Source: Diaminobutyricimonas sp. LJ205 (GTDB taxonomy: Bacteria; Actinomycetota; Actinomycetes; Actinomycetales; Microbacteriaceae). Taken from it: DNA of 64,000 bases. Positions 8,401-16,200 of this stretch are shown here, piece by piece. The stretch is from assembly GCF_009755725.1 (NCBI RefSeq), contig NZ_CP046619.1:1302001-1366000 (forward strand), given 5' to 3'. The translations under genes and the position numbers were made by a program. Below the pieces are notes generated by a model. The model worked only from the letters and a program-made list of their open reading frames with translations. It was not told where the DNA came from and made no database searches. The number at the start of each line of letters is the position of its first letter. The first letter of the stretch is position 1.

Positions 8401-10017
8401 TTAGTGGGTGTGCGACTGCTCGAGTTCGCTCTTGCTGATCGGCTCGATGCGGTCCTCGAAGAACCACCGCGATGCCACAGCACGGACACGCTGGCCAATG
8501 GTGATGCGCCCACGAGAGTCGGGACGGATCATCAGCGGCTTGTAGTTCTCGTGCGCCACGAGCTTCCAGCGGTCGTACTCGTCGAGCTGCTCGTGCACCT
8601 CGATGTACTCGCCGCCGGGGAGACGAACGATGCGACCGGTTTCGAAGCCGTGCAGGGCGATCTCGCGATCCTTCTTCTGCAGGCCGATGCAGATGCGCTT
8701 GGTCACCCAGAACGCGATGATCGGTCCGATGATCAGCAGGATCTGCAGGGCGATGATCACGCCTTCGATCGTGAGCAGGAAGTGCGTCGCTATCAGGTCG
8801 GAGCTCGCAGCCGCCCAGAGCACGGCGTAGAACGTGACACCGGCAGCACCGATGGCCGTACGAACCGGGTGGTTGCGCGGACGCTCGGCCATGTGGTGCT
8901 CGCGCTTGTCGCCAGTGATCCACGCCTCAATGAACGGGTAGAGCATGACGAGCACGATGAACAGACCGATCACGGCCAGCACAACCAGAACGTTCATCGA
9001 GAACGTGTAGTCGAAGAGCACGAACTCCCAGTGCGATGGCGCCAGGCGCATACCGCCATCGGCGAAGCCGATGTACCAGTCAGGCTGGGTACCAGCGGAG
9101 ACAGGTGACGGGTCGTATGGTCCGTAGTTCCAGATCGGGTTGATCGTGAACAGCGACGAGATGAGCACGATGACGCCGAACACGATGAAGAAGAACCCAC
9201 CGGCCTTCGCGGCGAACACCGGGAGGATCGGGGAACCGACCACGTTGTGGTTGGTACGGCCGGGTCCGGCGAACTGGGTGTGCTTGTTGACCACCAGCAG
9301 CAACATGTGCAGGCCGAGCGCCGCGATCAGGATCGCCGGCAGCAGCAGAATGTGCAGCACGTAGAGCCTGGACACGATGTCGTCGCCCGGGAACTCGCCA
9401 CCGAACAAGAGGTAGGAGATCCAGACGCCGATCACCGGGATGGCCTTGACCATGCCGTCGATGATGCGCAGGCCGTTGCCGGAGAGCAGGTCATCAGGCA
9501 GCGAGTAGCCGGTGAAGCCCTCTGCCATGGCCAGGATGAACAGCACGAAGCCGATCACCCAGTTGAGCTCACGCGGCTTCTTGAACGCACCGGTGAAGAA
9601 CACTCGCAGCATGTGCAGACCGATCGCTGCCACGAACAGCAGCGCCGACCAGTGGTGGATCTGTCGCATCAACAGGCCGCCACGAACGTCGAAGGTGATG
9701 TCGAGGGACGACGCGTACGCGACCGACATCTCGATGCCCTTCAACGGCACGTAGGAACCCTCGTAGTGCACCGGGGTCATCGCCGGGGTGAAGAAGAAGG
9801 TCAGGAACGTTCCGCTGAGCAGGATGGCGATGAAGCTGTACAGCGCCACCTCACCGAGCATGAAGGACCAGTGGTCCGGGAAGATCTTGCGGCCGAGTTC
9901 CTTGACTGCGCCCGAAATGCTGGTGCGCTCGTCAATGTAATTGGCGGCGGCGCCCGTCAAACGAGACCCACGCGTTGGCGTGGGCGTCACAGTGGTGGTT
10001 GTTGTCGAGGTGCTCAA
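8401..10017 (-). CDS. qcrB: Cytochrome bc1 complex cytochrome b subunit, copy adjacent to qcrA
   Basis: The 538-residue di-heme cytochrome b of the menaquinol:cytochrome c oxidoreductase. Heme-ligand histidines are present in RQIHHWSALL, GLHMLRVFF, YVLHILLLP and GLHMLLLV. The PDWY motif, this family's counterpart of the Qo-site PEWY, occurs in GTQPDWYIGFADG. The C-terminal ~130-residue extension is typical of actinobacteria. Start codon TTG at 10015-10017 overlaps the qcrA stop (TTGA), so translation is coupled to the Rieske protein. This is the copy in the canonical operon position. Confidence 0.96.
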   Translation of the reverse strand: MSTSTTTTTVTPTPTRGSRLTGAAANYIDERTSISGAVKELGRKIFPDHWSFMLGEVALYSFIAILLSGTFLTFFFTPAMTPVHYEGSYVPLKGIEMSVAYASSLDITFDVRGGLLMRQIHHWSALLFVAAIGLHMLRVFFTGAFKKPRELNWVIGFVLFILAMAEGFTGYSLPDDLLSGNGLRIIDGMVKAIPVIGVWISYLLFGGEFPGDDIVSRLYVLHILLLPAILIAALGLHMLLLVVNKHTQFAGPGRTNHNVVGSPILPVFAAKAGGFFFIVFGVIVLISSLFTINPIWNYGPYDPSPVSAGTQPDWYIGFADGGMRLAPSHWEFVLFDYTFSMNVLVVLAVIGLFIVLVMLYPFIEAWITGDKREHHMAERPRNHPVRTAIGAAGVTFYAVLWAAASSDLIATHFLLTIEGVIIALQILLIIGPIIAFWVTKRICIGLQKKDREIALHGFETGRIVRLPGGEYIEVHEQLDEYDRWKLVAHENYKPLMIRPDSRGRITIGQRVRAVASRWFFEDRIEPISKSELEQSHTH

Positions 10018-11078
10018 CGCTCACGCTCCCAGAAGCTCGGACCGACGGGCTCGGTGAAGTCGCTCTGCGCGACCAGGTAGCCCTCTGAGTCCACGGTGAT
10101 CGGAAGTTGGGGGAGGGGACGAGCCGCCGGGCCGAAGATCACCTTGGCGTGGTCGGAGACGTCAAACTCGGACTGGTGGCACGGGCAGAGCAGGTGGTGG
10201 GTCTGCTGCTCGTACAGGGCGACGGGGCATCCGACGTGGGTGCAGATCTTGGAGTACGCGACGATGCCGTCGTACGACCAGGTCTTGCGCTCTTCACTCT
10301 CGATGAGTTCCTCGGGACGCAGGCGCATCAGCAGGACTACGGCCTTGGCCTTCTCCTCGAGCAGACCGGTCTCATGGGTGAGCTCGGTGAGACCGTCGGG
10401 GATGACGTGGAAGGCCGATCCCACGGTGACATCCGACGCCTTGATCGGTGTGCCGTCCGGGTCGCGGGTGAGGCGAACGTCCTTGTCCCACATGGTGTGC
10501 CGCAAGAGTTCGTGCGGCTCGGCTGCCGGCGCCAGGTCACGGAAGATGACGATGCCGGGCAGCGGTGAGAGGACGAGAGCACCGATCAGGCTGTTGCGCA
10601 GCAGGGTGCGACGGCCGAAACCAGACTCCTCGTTGGCCTGCTGGAAGATCTCGACTGCGCGCTCACGGGTCGCGGGCTTGCCGCGAGTCTCGTGACGCTC
10701 CTCGACCAGGTCGTGGCCGTGCATGAGGGCCTTCGCCCAGTGCACCGCACCGAATCCGATGCCGAGTAGCCCGAGCGTGATGCCGAGGCCCAGCATGAGG
10801 TTGTTCATGCGGACCGACGCCATGTTGCCCGGTTCGATCGGCCAGATGAAGTAGGCGGCGATCGCGAAGACCGCGCCAATGATCGACACCCAGAACAACG
10901 CGGAGACACCGCGTTCGATCTTCTTCTCGCGAGTCGGGTCCAGGTCTGCGACGCGCTTGTGCGCGGGCGGGAAACCGGGGTTCTCGATCCTGTCGGCTAC
11001 GACGATCGCGGTGCCCGGTGACACCTCACGTGGCTTATCGACGGCGCTGCCAGCGGCACTGTCGTGCTGCTCTGCCAT
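10014..11078 (-). CDS. qcrA: Cytochrome bc1 complex Rieske iron-sulfur subunit
   Basis: Transfers electrons from menaquinol to the diheme cytochrome c subunit. The 354-residue protein has the actinobacterial plan: a long N-terminal region, three predicted transmembrane helices (around WVSIIGAVFAIAAYF, LMLGLGITLGLLGIGFG and LIGALVLSPLPGIVI), and a C-terminal Rieske domain. The [2Fe-2S] ligands are in CTHVGC and CPCHQS. GRRTLLRNS before the third helix resembles a Tat-type signal, as expected for actinobacterial Rieske proteins. ATG at 11078 is preferred to the one at 11093 because GGAAGG lies about 8 bases upstream. It overlaps qcrB by 4 bases. Confidence 0.96.
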   Translation of the reverse strand: MAEQHDSAAGSAVDKPREVSPGTAIVVADRIENPGFPPAHKRVADLDPTREKKIERGVSALFWVSIIGAVFAIAAYFIWPIEPGNMASVRMNNLMLGLGITLGLLGIGFGAVHWAKALMHGHDLVEERHETRGKPATRERAVEIFQQANEESGFGRRTLLRNSLIGALVLSPLPGIVIFRDLAPAAEPHELLRHTMWDKDVRLTRDPDGTPIKASDVTVGSAFHVIPDGLTELTHETGLLEEKAKAVVLLMRLRPEELIESEERKTWSYDGIVAYSKICTHVGCPVALYEQQTHHLLCPCHQSEFDVSDHAKVIFGPAARPLPQLPITVDSEGYLVAQSDFTEPVGPSFWERER

Positions 11079-11119
11079 GCTCTTCCCTTCCAAAAAATCT
11101 TGCTAGACGCTCAGCGAAC

Positions 11120-11917
11120 TCAGTTGGACCGCGCGGTCAGCCAGACCGTGATCGCAACGATCCCGCCCAGACCGAAGATCCAGATGAACAGACCCTCAGA
11201 GACCGGGCCCAGGCTGCCGAGGTCGAAACCACCGACGGAGGGGTTGTCATCGAGGTACGCAAGGTAGGTGATGATGTCCTGCTTCTCCTCGGGGGAGATG
11301 TTCAGGTCGTTGAACACCGGCATGTTCTGCGGGCCGGTGACCATTGCGGCGTACACGTACTTGGGGTCGACACCGCCGAGAGCCGGAGCGTACTTGCCCT
11401 CGGTCAGGGCGCCACCGGCACCGGCAACGTTGTGGCACATCGCGCAGTTGATGCGGAACAGCTCGGCACCGTTGGCGGCGTCGCCGTCCGCGGTGAGCAG
11501 GCTCTCGTCGGGAACCGCCGGGCCGGGGCCCGACTCGGCGACGAATGCTGCCATTGCGTCGATCTGCTCCTGGGTGAACTGCGGCGGCTTCACAGCGGCC
11601 TGCGGGCCCTGGAAGGCCATCGGCATCCGGCCGGTTCCGACCTGGAAGTCGACAGCGAGCGCGCCGACGCCAACCAGGCTCGGTCCTTCAGCGCTGCCCT
11701 CGAGGTTCAGGCCGTGACAAGTGGCGCAGTTCGCGGCGAAGAGCTTCTCGCCCTCGTCAATCTGCTGCTGGCTCGCTGCCTGCGTTTCAGCAGTCGCCGA
11801 GGTGGTGAACAGCGCGTACGCGCCACCCGTGGTGAGAAGGCCGATGGCCAATAGCGCGACGGTGGCCAGAGGTGACCGGCGGCCGGTAGCGCGCTGCTTG
11901 CGTGAGGTTTTCGCCAT
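11120..11917 (-). CDS. qcrC: Cytochrome bc1 complex diheme cytochrome c subunit
   Basis: Membrane-bound diheme cytochrome c that replaces a soluble cytochrome c in actinobacteria and hands electrons directly to CtaC. The 265-residue protein has an N-terminal membrane anchor/signal (PLATVALLAIGLLTTGG), two heme c sites (CATCH and CAMCH, each in a separate class I cytochrome domain), and a C-terminal helix (LFIWIFGLGGIVAITVWL). Length and order match QcrC. No clear Shine-Dalgarno precedes the ATG at 11917. It lies 41 bases upstream of qcrA and 36 bases downstream of ctaE. Confidence 0.96.
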   Translation of the reverse strand: MAKTSRKQRATGRRSPLATVALLAIGLLTTGGAYALFTTSATAETQAASQQQIDEGEKLFAANCATCHGLNLEGSAEGPSLVGVGALAVDFQVGTGRMPMAFQGPQAAVKPPQFTQEQIDAMAAFVAESGPGPAVPDESLLTADGDAANGAELFRINCAMCHNVAGAGGALTEGKYAPALGGVDPKYVYAAMVTGPQNMPVFNDLNISPEEKQDIITYLAYLDDNPSVGGFDLGSLGPVSEGLFIWIFGLGGIVAITVWLTARSN

Positions 11918-11953
11918 AATGCTGTGTCGTTTCGTTTCCGTTTGTCGCGATCG

Positions 11954-12592
11954 CTATTGCAGGACGTAGATGACCAGGAATAGGCCGATCCATACGACGT
12001 CGACAAAGTGCCAGTAGTACGAGACGACGATCGCGGTGGTTGCTTCCTTGTGTCCGAAGTTCTTGACCGCGTAGGCGCGACCAATCGTGAACAGGAAGGC
12101 GATGAGGCCGCCGATCACGTGCAGGCCGTGGAAGCCGGTCGTGATGTAGAAGGCGGAACCGTAAGCGTTGGAGCTGAGACTGACGTGCTCACTGACCAGC
12201 ACGGCGTACTCGTAGGCCTGGCCGCAGATGAAGATGGCGCCCAGGAGGTAGGTCAGCCAGAACCACTCGACCATGCCCCACTGGCTCGGCTTCCAGCCGG
12301 TGCGGCGTGACTGCAGCCGCTCGGCGGCGAAAACACCGAACTGGCAGGTGACGGACGACAGCACCAGGATCACCGTGATCGTCGCCGAGAGCGGGACGTT
12401 CAGGATGCTCGTTTCGCTCGCCCAGAGGTCCGGCGAGGTAGAGCGGAGGGTGAAGTAGATCGCGAAAAGGCCGGCGAAGAACATGACTTCGCTCGACAGC
12501 CAAACGATCGTTCCCACCGCAACGGTGTTCGGGCGATTAATTACAGGCGCGCCCGTCGGTCTGGAGAGAGAGGTGCTGGTCACGGTTCCCAT
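11954..12592 (-). CDS. ctaE: Cytochrome c oxidase subunit III
   Basis: Third core subunit of the aa3 oxidase, 212 residues with five predicted transmembrane helices, the short form typical of actinobacteria. Family motifs seen are [17 protein letters not shown] near the N-terminus, [12 protein letters not shown] and [10 protein letters not shown] near the C-terminus. It is the first gene of the minus-strand ctaE-qcrC-qcrA-qcrB transcript and lies 106 bases from divergent trpD. Placing subunit III with bc1 rather than with subunits I and II is the usual actinobacterial arrangement and fits the bcc-aa3 supercomplex. Confidence 0.96.
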   Translation of the reverse strand: MGTVTSTSLSRPTGAPVINRPNTVAVGTIVWLSSEVMFFAGLFAIYFTLRSTSPDLWASETSILNVPLSATITVILVLSSVTCQFGVFAAERLQSRRTGWKPSQWGMVEWFWLTYLLGAIFICGQAYEYAVLVSEHVSLSSNAYGSAFYITTGFHGLHVIGGLIAFLFTIGRAYAVKNFGHKEATTAIVVSYYWHFVDVVWIGLFLVIYVLQ

Positions 12593-12686
12593 TATGGCTG
12601 ATTCGTTGCGGTGGAAGAACTAAGGCACGCCTTCCAGTTCCATGCTTTCTTCGGATTTGGCCGTCAGAGGCCTGAGAATCCGCCGA

Positions 12687-12692
12687 TATTGT
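12687..12692 (+). promoter_or_regulatory. -10 box TATTGT of trpD
   Basis: TATTGT ends 6 bases before the ATG at 12699. The intervening GGGGGT could act as a ribosome site only if transcription began further upstream, so a leaderless transcript is more likely. Confidence 0.45.
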
Positions 12693-12698
12693 GGGGGT

Positions 12699-13754
12699 AT
12701 GCCTGAAACGCCCGCATGGTCACAGATTCTCACCGATCTACTTGACGGGAATGATCTTTCGATCAGTGATTCGTCGTGGGCGATGCGCGAGATCATCCAA
12801 GGGCGGGCAACTCCTGCCCAGTTGGCGGCTTTCCTGATCGCGTTGCGCGCGAAGGGCGAAACCGTGGGTGAGGTCGTCGGCTTCCGTGACGCCATTCTCG
12901 AGAACGCGCTGCCGTTGCCCGTCGATCCGATGGCGGTCGACATCGTCGGGACCGGGGGAGACCGGATCGGGACTGTCAATATCTCGACGATGGCCTCTGT
13001 AGTGGTGGCCGCCGCCGGTGCCCGGGTCATCAAGCACGGCAACCGGGCGGCCAGTTCGGCATCCGGCGCATCCGATGTCCTGGGTGCGCTCGGCATCGAC
13101 CTTGCGATGCAGCCCGAGCGAGTCGCCGAGGTGCTCGAGGCCACCGGCATCACCTTCGCTAATGCCGCGGTGTTTCACCCGGGCTTCCGGCACGCCGGCC
13201 CCACGCGGGCCGAGCTCGGCATTCCGACGATCTTCAACTTCCTTGGGCCGATCGTGAACCCGGCCAGGGCCGAGGCATCCGCTGTGGGTGTCGCCGTCGC
13301 CGAAATGGTTCCGCTCATCGTCGGCGTGTTCCAGACCCGCGGTGCCACCGCTCTGGTGTTCCGCGGCGATGACGGACTCGACGAACTCACCACCACCGGG
13401 CACAGCAGCCTGTGGGAGATCTCCCGCGGACTGGTCACCGAACACGACCTCGACCCGGCGGATCTGGGTATCCCGCGGTCCGAGATCAGCGACCTCATCG
13501 GCGGTTCGCCGGAGCACAATGCCGACGTCGCCAGGCGAGTGCTCGCCGGCGAACCGGGACCCGTGCGCGACATCGTCCTGCTGAATGCGGCCGCAGGCCT
13601 GGTGGCTTTCGAGTTGGCGAAGGATCCGGCCCAGTCGCAGCGACCGATCCGCGAACGGTTCGCCGAGCAGCTGACTGTCGGCGCCAGCGCGATCGACTCC
13701 GGCGCCGCGATCGCCAAGCTCGATGCTTGGGTCGCCGCCGCCGGCAGACGGTAG
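12699..13754 (+). CDS. trpD: Anthranilate phosphoribosyltransferase
   Basis: Second step of tryptophan synthesis: joins anthranilate and PRPP to give phosphoribosylanthranilate. The 351-residue protein shows VGTGGDR (PRPP phosphate loop), KHGNRAASSASGASDVL (anthranilate and PRPP contacts), NFLGPIVNPA and GDDGLDE with the metal-binding acidic pair. Length is standard. The ATG at 12699 fits the conserved N-terminus (TDLLDGNDLS) and a -10 box; an ATG at 12642 would add a non-conserved Arg-rich tail. It stands alone here without other trp genes, which is common in actinobacteria. Confidence 0.97.
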   Translation: MPETPAWSQILTDLLDGNDLSISDSSWAMREIIQGRATPAQLAAFLIALRAKGETVGEVVGFRDAILENALPLPVDPMAVDIVGTGGDRIGTVNISTMASVVVAAAGARVIKHGNRAASSASGASDVLGALGIDLAMQPERVAEVLEATGITFANAAVFHPGFRHAGPTRAELGIPTIFNFLGPIVNPARAEASAVGVAVAEMVPLIVGVFQTRGATALVFRGDDGLDELTTTGHSSLWEISRGLVTEHDLDPADLGIPRSEISDLIGGSPEHNADVARRVLAGEPGPVRDIVLLNAAAGLVAFELAKDPAQSQRPIRERFAEQLTVGASAIDSGAAIAKLDAWVAAAGRR

Positions 13755-13755
13755 G

Positions 13756-13866
13756 GTCTTTTCCCTGTTCGGGGGCGAGACGACCTCGGCCGTGAACGGC
13801 ACCGCTAAGGGTGGCGGCAATGGCTCGGTCGACCTGCAGTTCAAAGGAACCGCCGCGCTGAAGTAG
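13756..13866 (+). pseudogene. Possible 3' remnant of a coding sequence
   Basis: Right after trpD, a frame with coding-like codon use reads a Gly/Thr-rich peptide that ends SVDLQFKGTAALK and TAG at 13864-13866. It has no start codon or upstream continuation, and it is followed by a good terminator. It looks like the tail of a gene, perhaps a secreted protein, whose 5' part was lost. Chance openness cannot be excluded over 37 codons. Confidence 0.3.
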
Positions 13867-13876
13867 TGCGGGATTC

Positions 13877-13919
13877 GGGGCATCCGGCCTGGCCCCAAAG
13901 CCAGCCGGATGCCCCTTTT
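13877..13919 (+). terminator. Intrinsic terminator downstream of trpD and the remnant
   Basis: Stem of 11 bp (13877-13887 with 13905-13915) extended by CTGG/CCAG across a one-base bulge, followed by TTTT. It ends rightward transcription from trpD. Confidence 0.85.
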
Positions 13920-13937
13920 CTGTCGGGGTCGCGAGCG

Positions 13938-13943
13938 TACACT
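13938..13943 (+). promoter_or_regulatory. -10 box TACACT of a leaderless small gene
   Basis: TACACT lies 6 bases before the ATG at 13950, and no ribosome-binding site is seen. Confidence 0.5.
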
Positions 13944-13949
13944 GACGCC

Positions 13950-14252
13950 ATGGTCAATGACGACAAGCAACAGAGACCCAGTGGGCTGGTTCGCATCGTC
14001 GACTGGCTCAACGGCCACCTGATGACGGCGTTGGGACCGCCGAACATCGGGCCGTACGAGGACATGCTGAGCACCGCAGGCGAGGGTGTCTGCCCGGTCT
14101 GCTTCCACCCGATGAAGGAGCACTTCATCGACCACTCGACAGCGAATGCCGTGCTGATCTGCCCGGCCGATCACGAGCCGGAGTATGAGTCGTTCGCGCC
14201 GCTGAACGAGGTCGGCATGCCGAAGAAGTCGGGCTCGAACCCGGCGATGTAG
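13950..14252 (+). CDS. Small conserved zinc-ribbon-like protein, unknown function
   Basis: 100 residues, no family recognised. The central part has CPVCFHPMKEHFIDHS followed by LICPADHEP, a C-x2-C ... C-x3-H arrangement that could bind one zinc ion. The N-terminal segment GLVRIVDWLNGHLMTALGPPNIGPYE is amphipathic. Codon third positions are strongly GC, so it is surely coding. It has its own leaderless promoter and is tail-to-tail with the kinase gene at 14283. No function is offered. Confidence 0.75.
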   Translation: MVNDDKQQRPSGLVRIVDWLNGHLMTALGPPNIGPYEDMLSTAGEGVCPVCFHPMKEHFIDHSTANAVLICPADHEPEYESFAPLNEVGMPKKSGSNPAM

Positions 14253-14282
14253 CGTCTCAGGCGACTCTTCCCAACCTGGGGT

Positions 14283-14972
14283 TCACCCGCCTGGGATGAC
14301 CAGATCGGCGCGCTCGCGCGTCGCCTCGATCAGTACCGCGTTGACGCCGTCGACCGACTCGGCCCAGGCTTTCGCGGCGTCCGGGGAGCGCCCGTACCGC
14401 TCGTGCCGGTCCACCAGCCGGCGCAGCCGTTCGTCGGAGGACGTGTCGCAGTACCAGGTCTCGGCGAGCATCTCCGGGATGGCGGACCACGGTTCCTGAT
14501 CGACGAGCAAGTAGTTGCCCTCCACTACGACGATTTCGGCATCCGGCAACACGACGAGCTCCGCGGCGATCCCCTCATCGACCTTCCGATCAAAGCTCGG
14601 TGCGTAGACGGGGTGATCGAGTTCCACCAGCAGGCGACCGAGCAAGGCGACGAATCCCCAGCCGTCGAATGTGTCGATGGCGCCCTTGCGGTCATGGTTG
14701 CCCAGCCGATCGAGGGTGGCATTGGCCAGGTGGAACCCGTCCATGGGCAGGTAGGCGGCCCGTTCAATCGGGGATTGCGGGTCGGCCAGGATCTCGTTCA
14801 GGCGTTCAACCAGCCTGCGCGCGACGGTCGTCTTGCCGGCGCCGGGGCTTCCGGTGATGCCAAGGATCACCCGTTGCCCTGGCCTCATGAGCCTGATTGC
14901 CCGGTGGGCGAGCGCATCCAGGTCGGCGACCGTGACTGCGGATGCCGCCGCCTCGGGGTCAGGCTGAGACAC
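14283..14972 (-). CDS. P-loop nucleoside/nucleotide kinase family protein
   Basis: 229 residues related to the uridine kinase/phosphoribulokinase and YggC/FrcK group. Walker A is GITGSPGAGKTTVARRL; substrate-site features LPMDGFHLANATL and APSFDRKVDEG follow, then VVVEGNYLLV (Walker B-like) and DERLRRLVDRHERYGRS, the lid arginines. FrcK-type members phosphorylate sugars or nucleosides; the substrate here cannot be told. GTG at 14972 is chosen because the conserved part starts soon after and it overlaps the upstream 61-codon ORF by 14 bases. It is the last gene of the DUF7455-alr2-alr1 cluster. Confidence 0.85.
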   Translation of the reverse strand: MSQPDPEAAASAVTVADLDALAHRAIRLMRPGQRVILGITGSPGAGKTTVARRLVERLNEILADPQSPIERAAYLPMDGFHLANATLDRLGNHDRKGAIDTFDGWGFVALLGRLLVELDHPVYAPSFDRKVDEGIAAELVVLPDAEIVVVEGNYLLVDQEPWSAIPEMLAETWYCDTSSDERLRRLVDRHERYGRSPDAAKAWAESVDGVNAVLIEATRERADLVIPGG

Positions 14973-15144
14973 GTGTGCCGCCCAGCGCCGTGCGCAGGTA
15001 GTCGTGAGCATGCGCCGCCAGCACCGGGCCGTCATCCCACAGGTTGCGCCAAATGGCGAGGTCCTTGGACAGGGTGGGGCCCCCGCCGAACGACTTGGGG
15101 ATGTCGGTCGCCGACAGGATGATGTCGGAGCCAGCCTTCATCAC
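14959..15144 (-). CDS. Small hypothetical protein
   Basis: 61 residues with no recognised domain: polar N-terminus, then SKDLAIWRNLWDDGPVLAAHAHDYLRTAL, an amphipathic helix-rich segment with paired tryptophans. Nearly every third codon position is G or C, as in the neighbours, so it is probably translated. It begins 15 bases after alr1 and overlaps the kinase gene by 14 bases, which suggests translation as part of the same operon. A decayed fragment of a larger gene is also possible. Confidence 0.55.
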   Translation of the reverse strand: MMKAGSDIILSATDIPKSFGGGPTLSKDLAIWRNLWDDGPVLAAHAHDYLRTALGGTRVSA

Positions 15145-15159
15145 ACCAGCATGGAGGAT

Positions 15160-16200
15160 TCAGCCGTTCAGGTATGTACGCGGCACGCGCGCCGACACCC
15201 GGGTGACGATCTCGTCACCGATGGTTTCCGACCAGTCCGCCCACTGCTCAGCGGTCGGCTCGCCGCGCCGGGAATCGCCAAACAATACGATTTCGTCGCC
15301 TGGTGTCGCGCCGCTCTCGACCTGAATAGTCATGGTGTCCACGTCGACCGTGAGCACCCGGCAGCGAGCGTCGCCGAGCCGAACTGCAGCCCTGCCCGCG
15401 CCGAGCGCGTGCACACCGTCACCGAATCCGGCCGCGACGGTGGCGACGGATCCGTCGACGCTGATCACCGGAGCACGAAGCGACATCACCGGGCGCAGTC
15501 CCAGGTCGGCTCCGCTCTGGTCGTCGAACGGGGAGATTCCGTAGGCGGCGATACCGAACCGCACGAGGTCGAATCGGGCTTCCGGCATCCGGATGCCGGC
15601 GGAGCTGGCAGCCATGTGCAGGATCTCAAACGATGCGCCGCGGTCTTTCGCCGTCTGGACCGCGCCGTGGAAGAGTGCGAGGGCGTCTTCGTCGGCTTCG
15701 ACCGAGGCATCGGCGAGGTGGGTCCACGCCGCGCGCACGCGCAGCACGCCGCGGCGTTCGAGTTCGAGGGCCACGTCAATGAGGGCAGGCCAGTCCTCGA
15801 GCGATGCGCCGTTGCGGCTGAGGCCCGTGTCCACTTTGAGGTGCACGACGGCGGGCCGATCGGCGCCGGCGTCGGCAATCGCCTGCAGTTGCCAGGCGGC
15901 GGAGATGCCGAGTTCGATGTCCGCCTCGATGCCGGCCGCGAAGTCGGTGTGCATCCCGTGCAGCCAGGCGAACAGCGGCACGGTGATGCCGGCGCGACGG
16001 AGCGCCAGGCCGGCAGGGATCTCCAGCACGGCCAGCGAGGCGGCCCCGGCGGTGAGGCCGGCCTGGGCAATCGGAATGATTCCGTGGCCGTAGGCGTCGG
16101 CCTTGACAGCGAGCATCACCTCGGCGGGCGAGGCCTTCTGCGCCAGAACGCGCACGTTGTGGCGCAACGCGTCGAGGTCGATGACGGCGGTGGCGGTCAC
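15160..16200 (-). CDS. alr: Alanine racemase-like protein with intact barrel and degenerate C-domain (Alr1)
   Basis: About 346 residues, fold-type III PLP enzyme. The barrel is complete: AVKADAYGHG with the PLP lysine near K33, HLKVDTGLSRNG (carbamylated lysine and arginine), AWTHLADA, LHMAASSAG (usual NS replaced) and DLVRFGIAAYG (arginine to the pyridine nitrogen). The C-terminal domain departs from the family. Where active racemases have a loop of about 17 residues with SYG and the catalytic tyrosine, this protein has only ISVDGSVATVAAGFGDG. The conserved MDQ motif is replaced by VDVDTMTI, and the C-terminal PYEI by GDEI. Its GTG start overlaps the alr2 stop (GTGA). The missing residues are present in Alr2, so a heterodimeric enzyme is likely. 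Confidence 0.85.
   Translation of the reverse strand: MTATAVIDLDALRHNVRVLAQKASPAEVMLAVKADAYGHGIIPIAQAGLTAGAASLAVLEIPAGLALRRAGITVPLFAWLHGMHTDFAAGIEADIELGISAAWQLQAIADAGADRPAVVHLKVDTGLSRNGASLEDWPALIDVALELERRGVLRVRAAWTHLADASVEADEDALALFHGAVQTAKDRGASFEILHMAASSAGIRMPEARFDLVRFGIAAYGISPFDDQSGADLGLRPVMSLRAPVISVDGSVATVAAGFGDGVHALGAGRAAVRLGDARCRVLTVDVDTMTIQVESGATPGDEIVLFGDSRRGEPTAEQWADWSETIGDEIVTRVSARVPRTYLNG

Noticed and set aside
6604-10017. qcrB duplication as a possible assembly error
   Set aside because: The copies differ at about one residue in ten and have different flanks, so they are two real loci.
12642-12698. ATG 12642 as the start of trpD
   Set aside because: Adds an Arg-rich, non-conserved peptide and ignores the -10 box at 12687.
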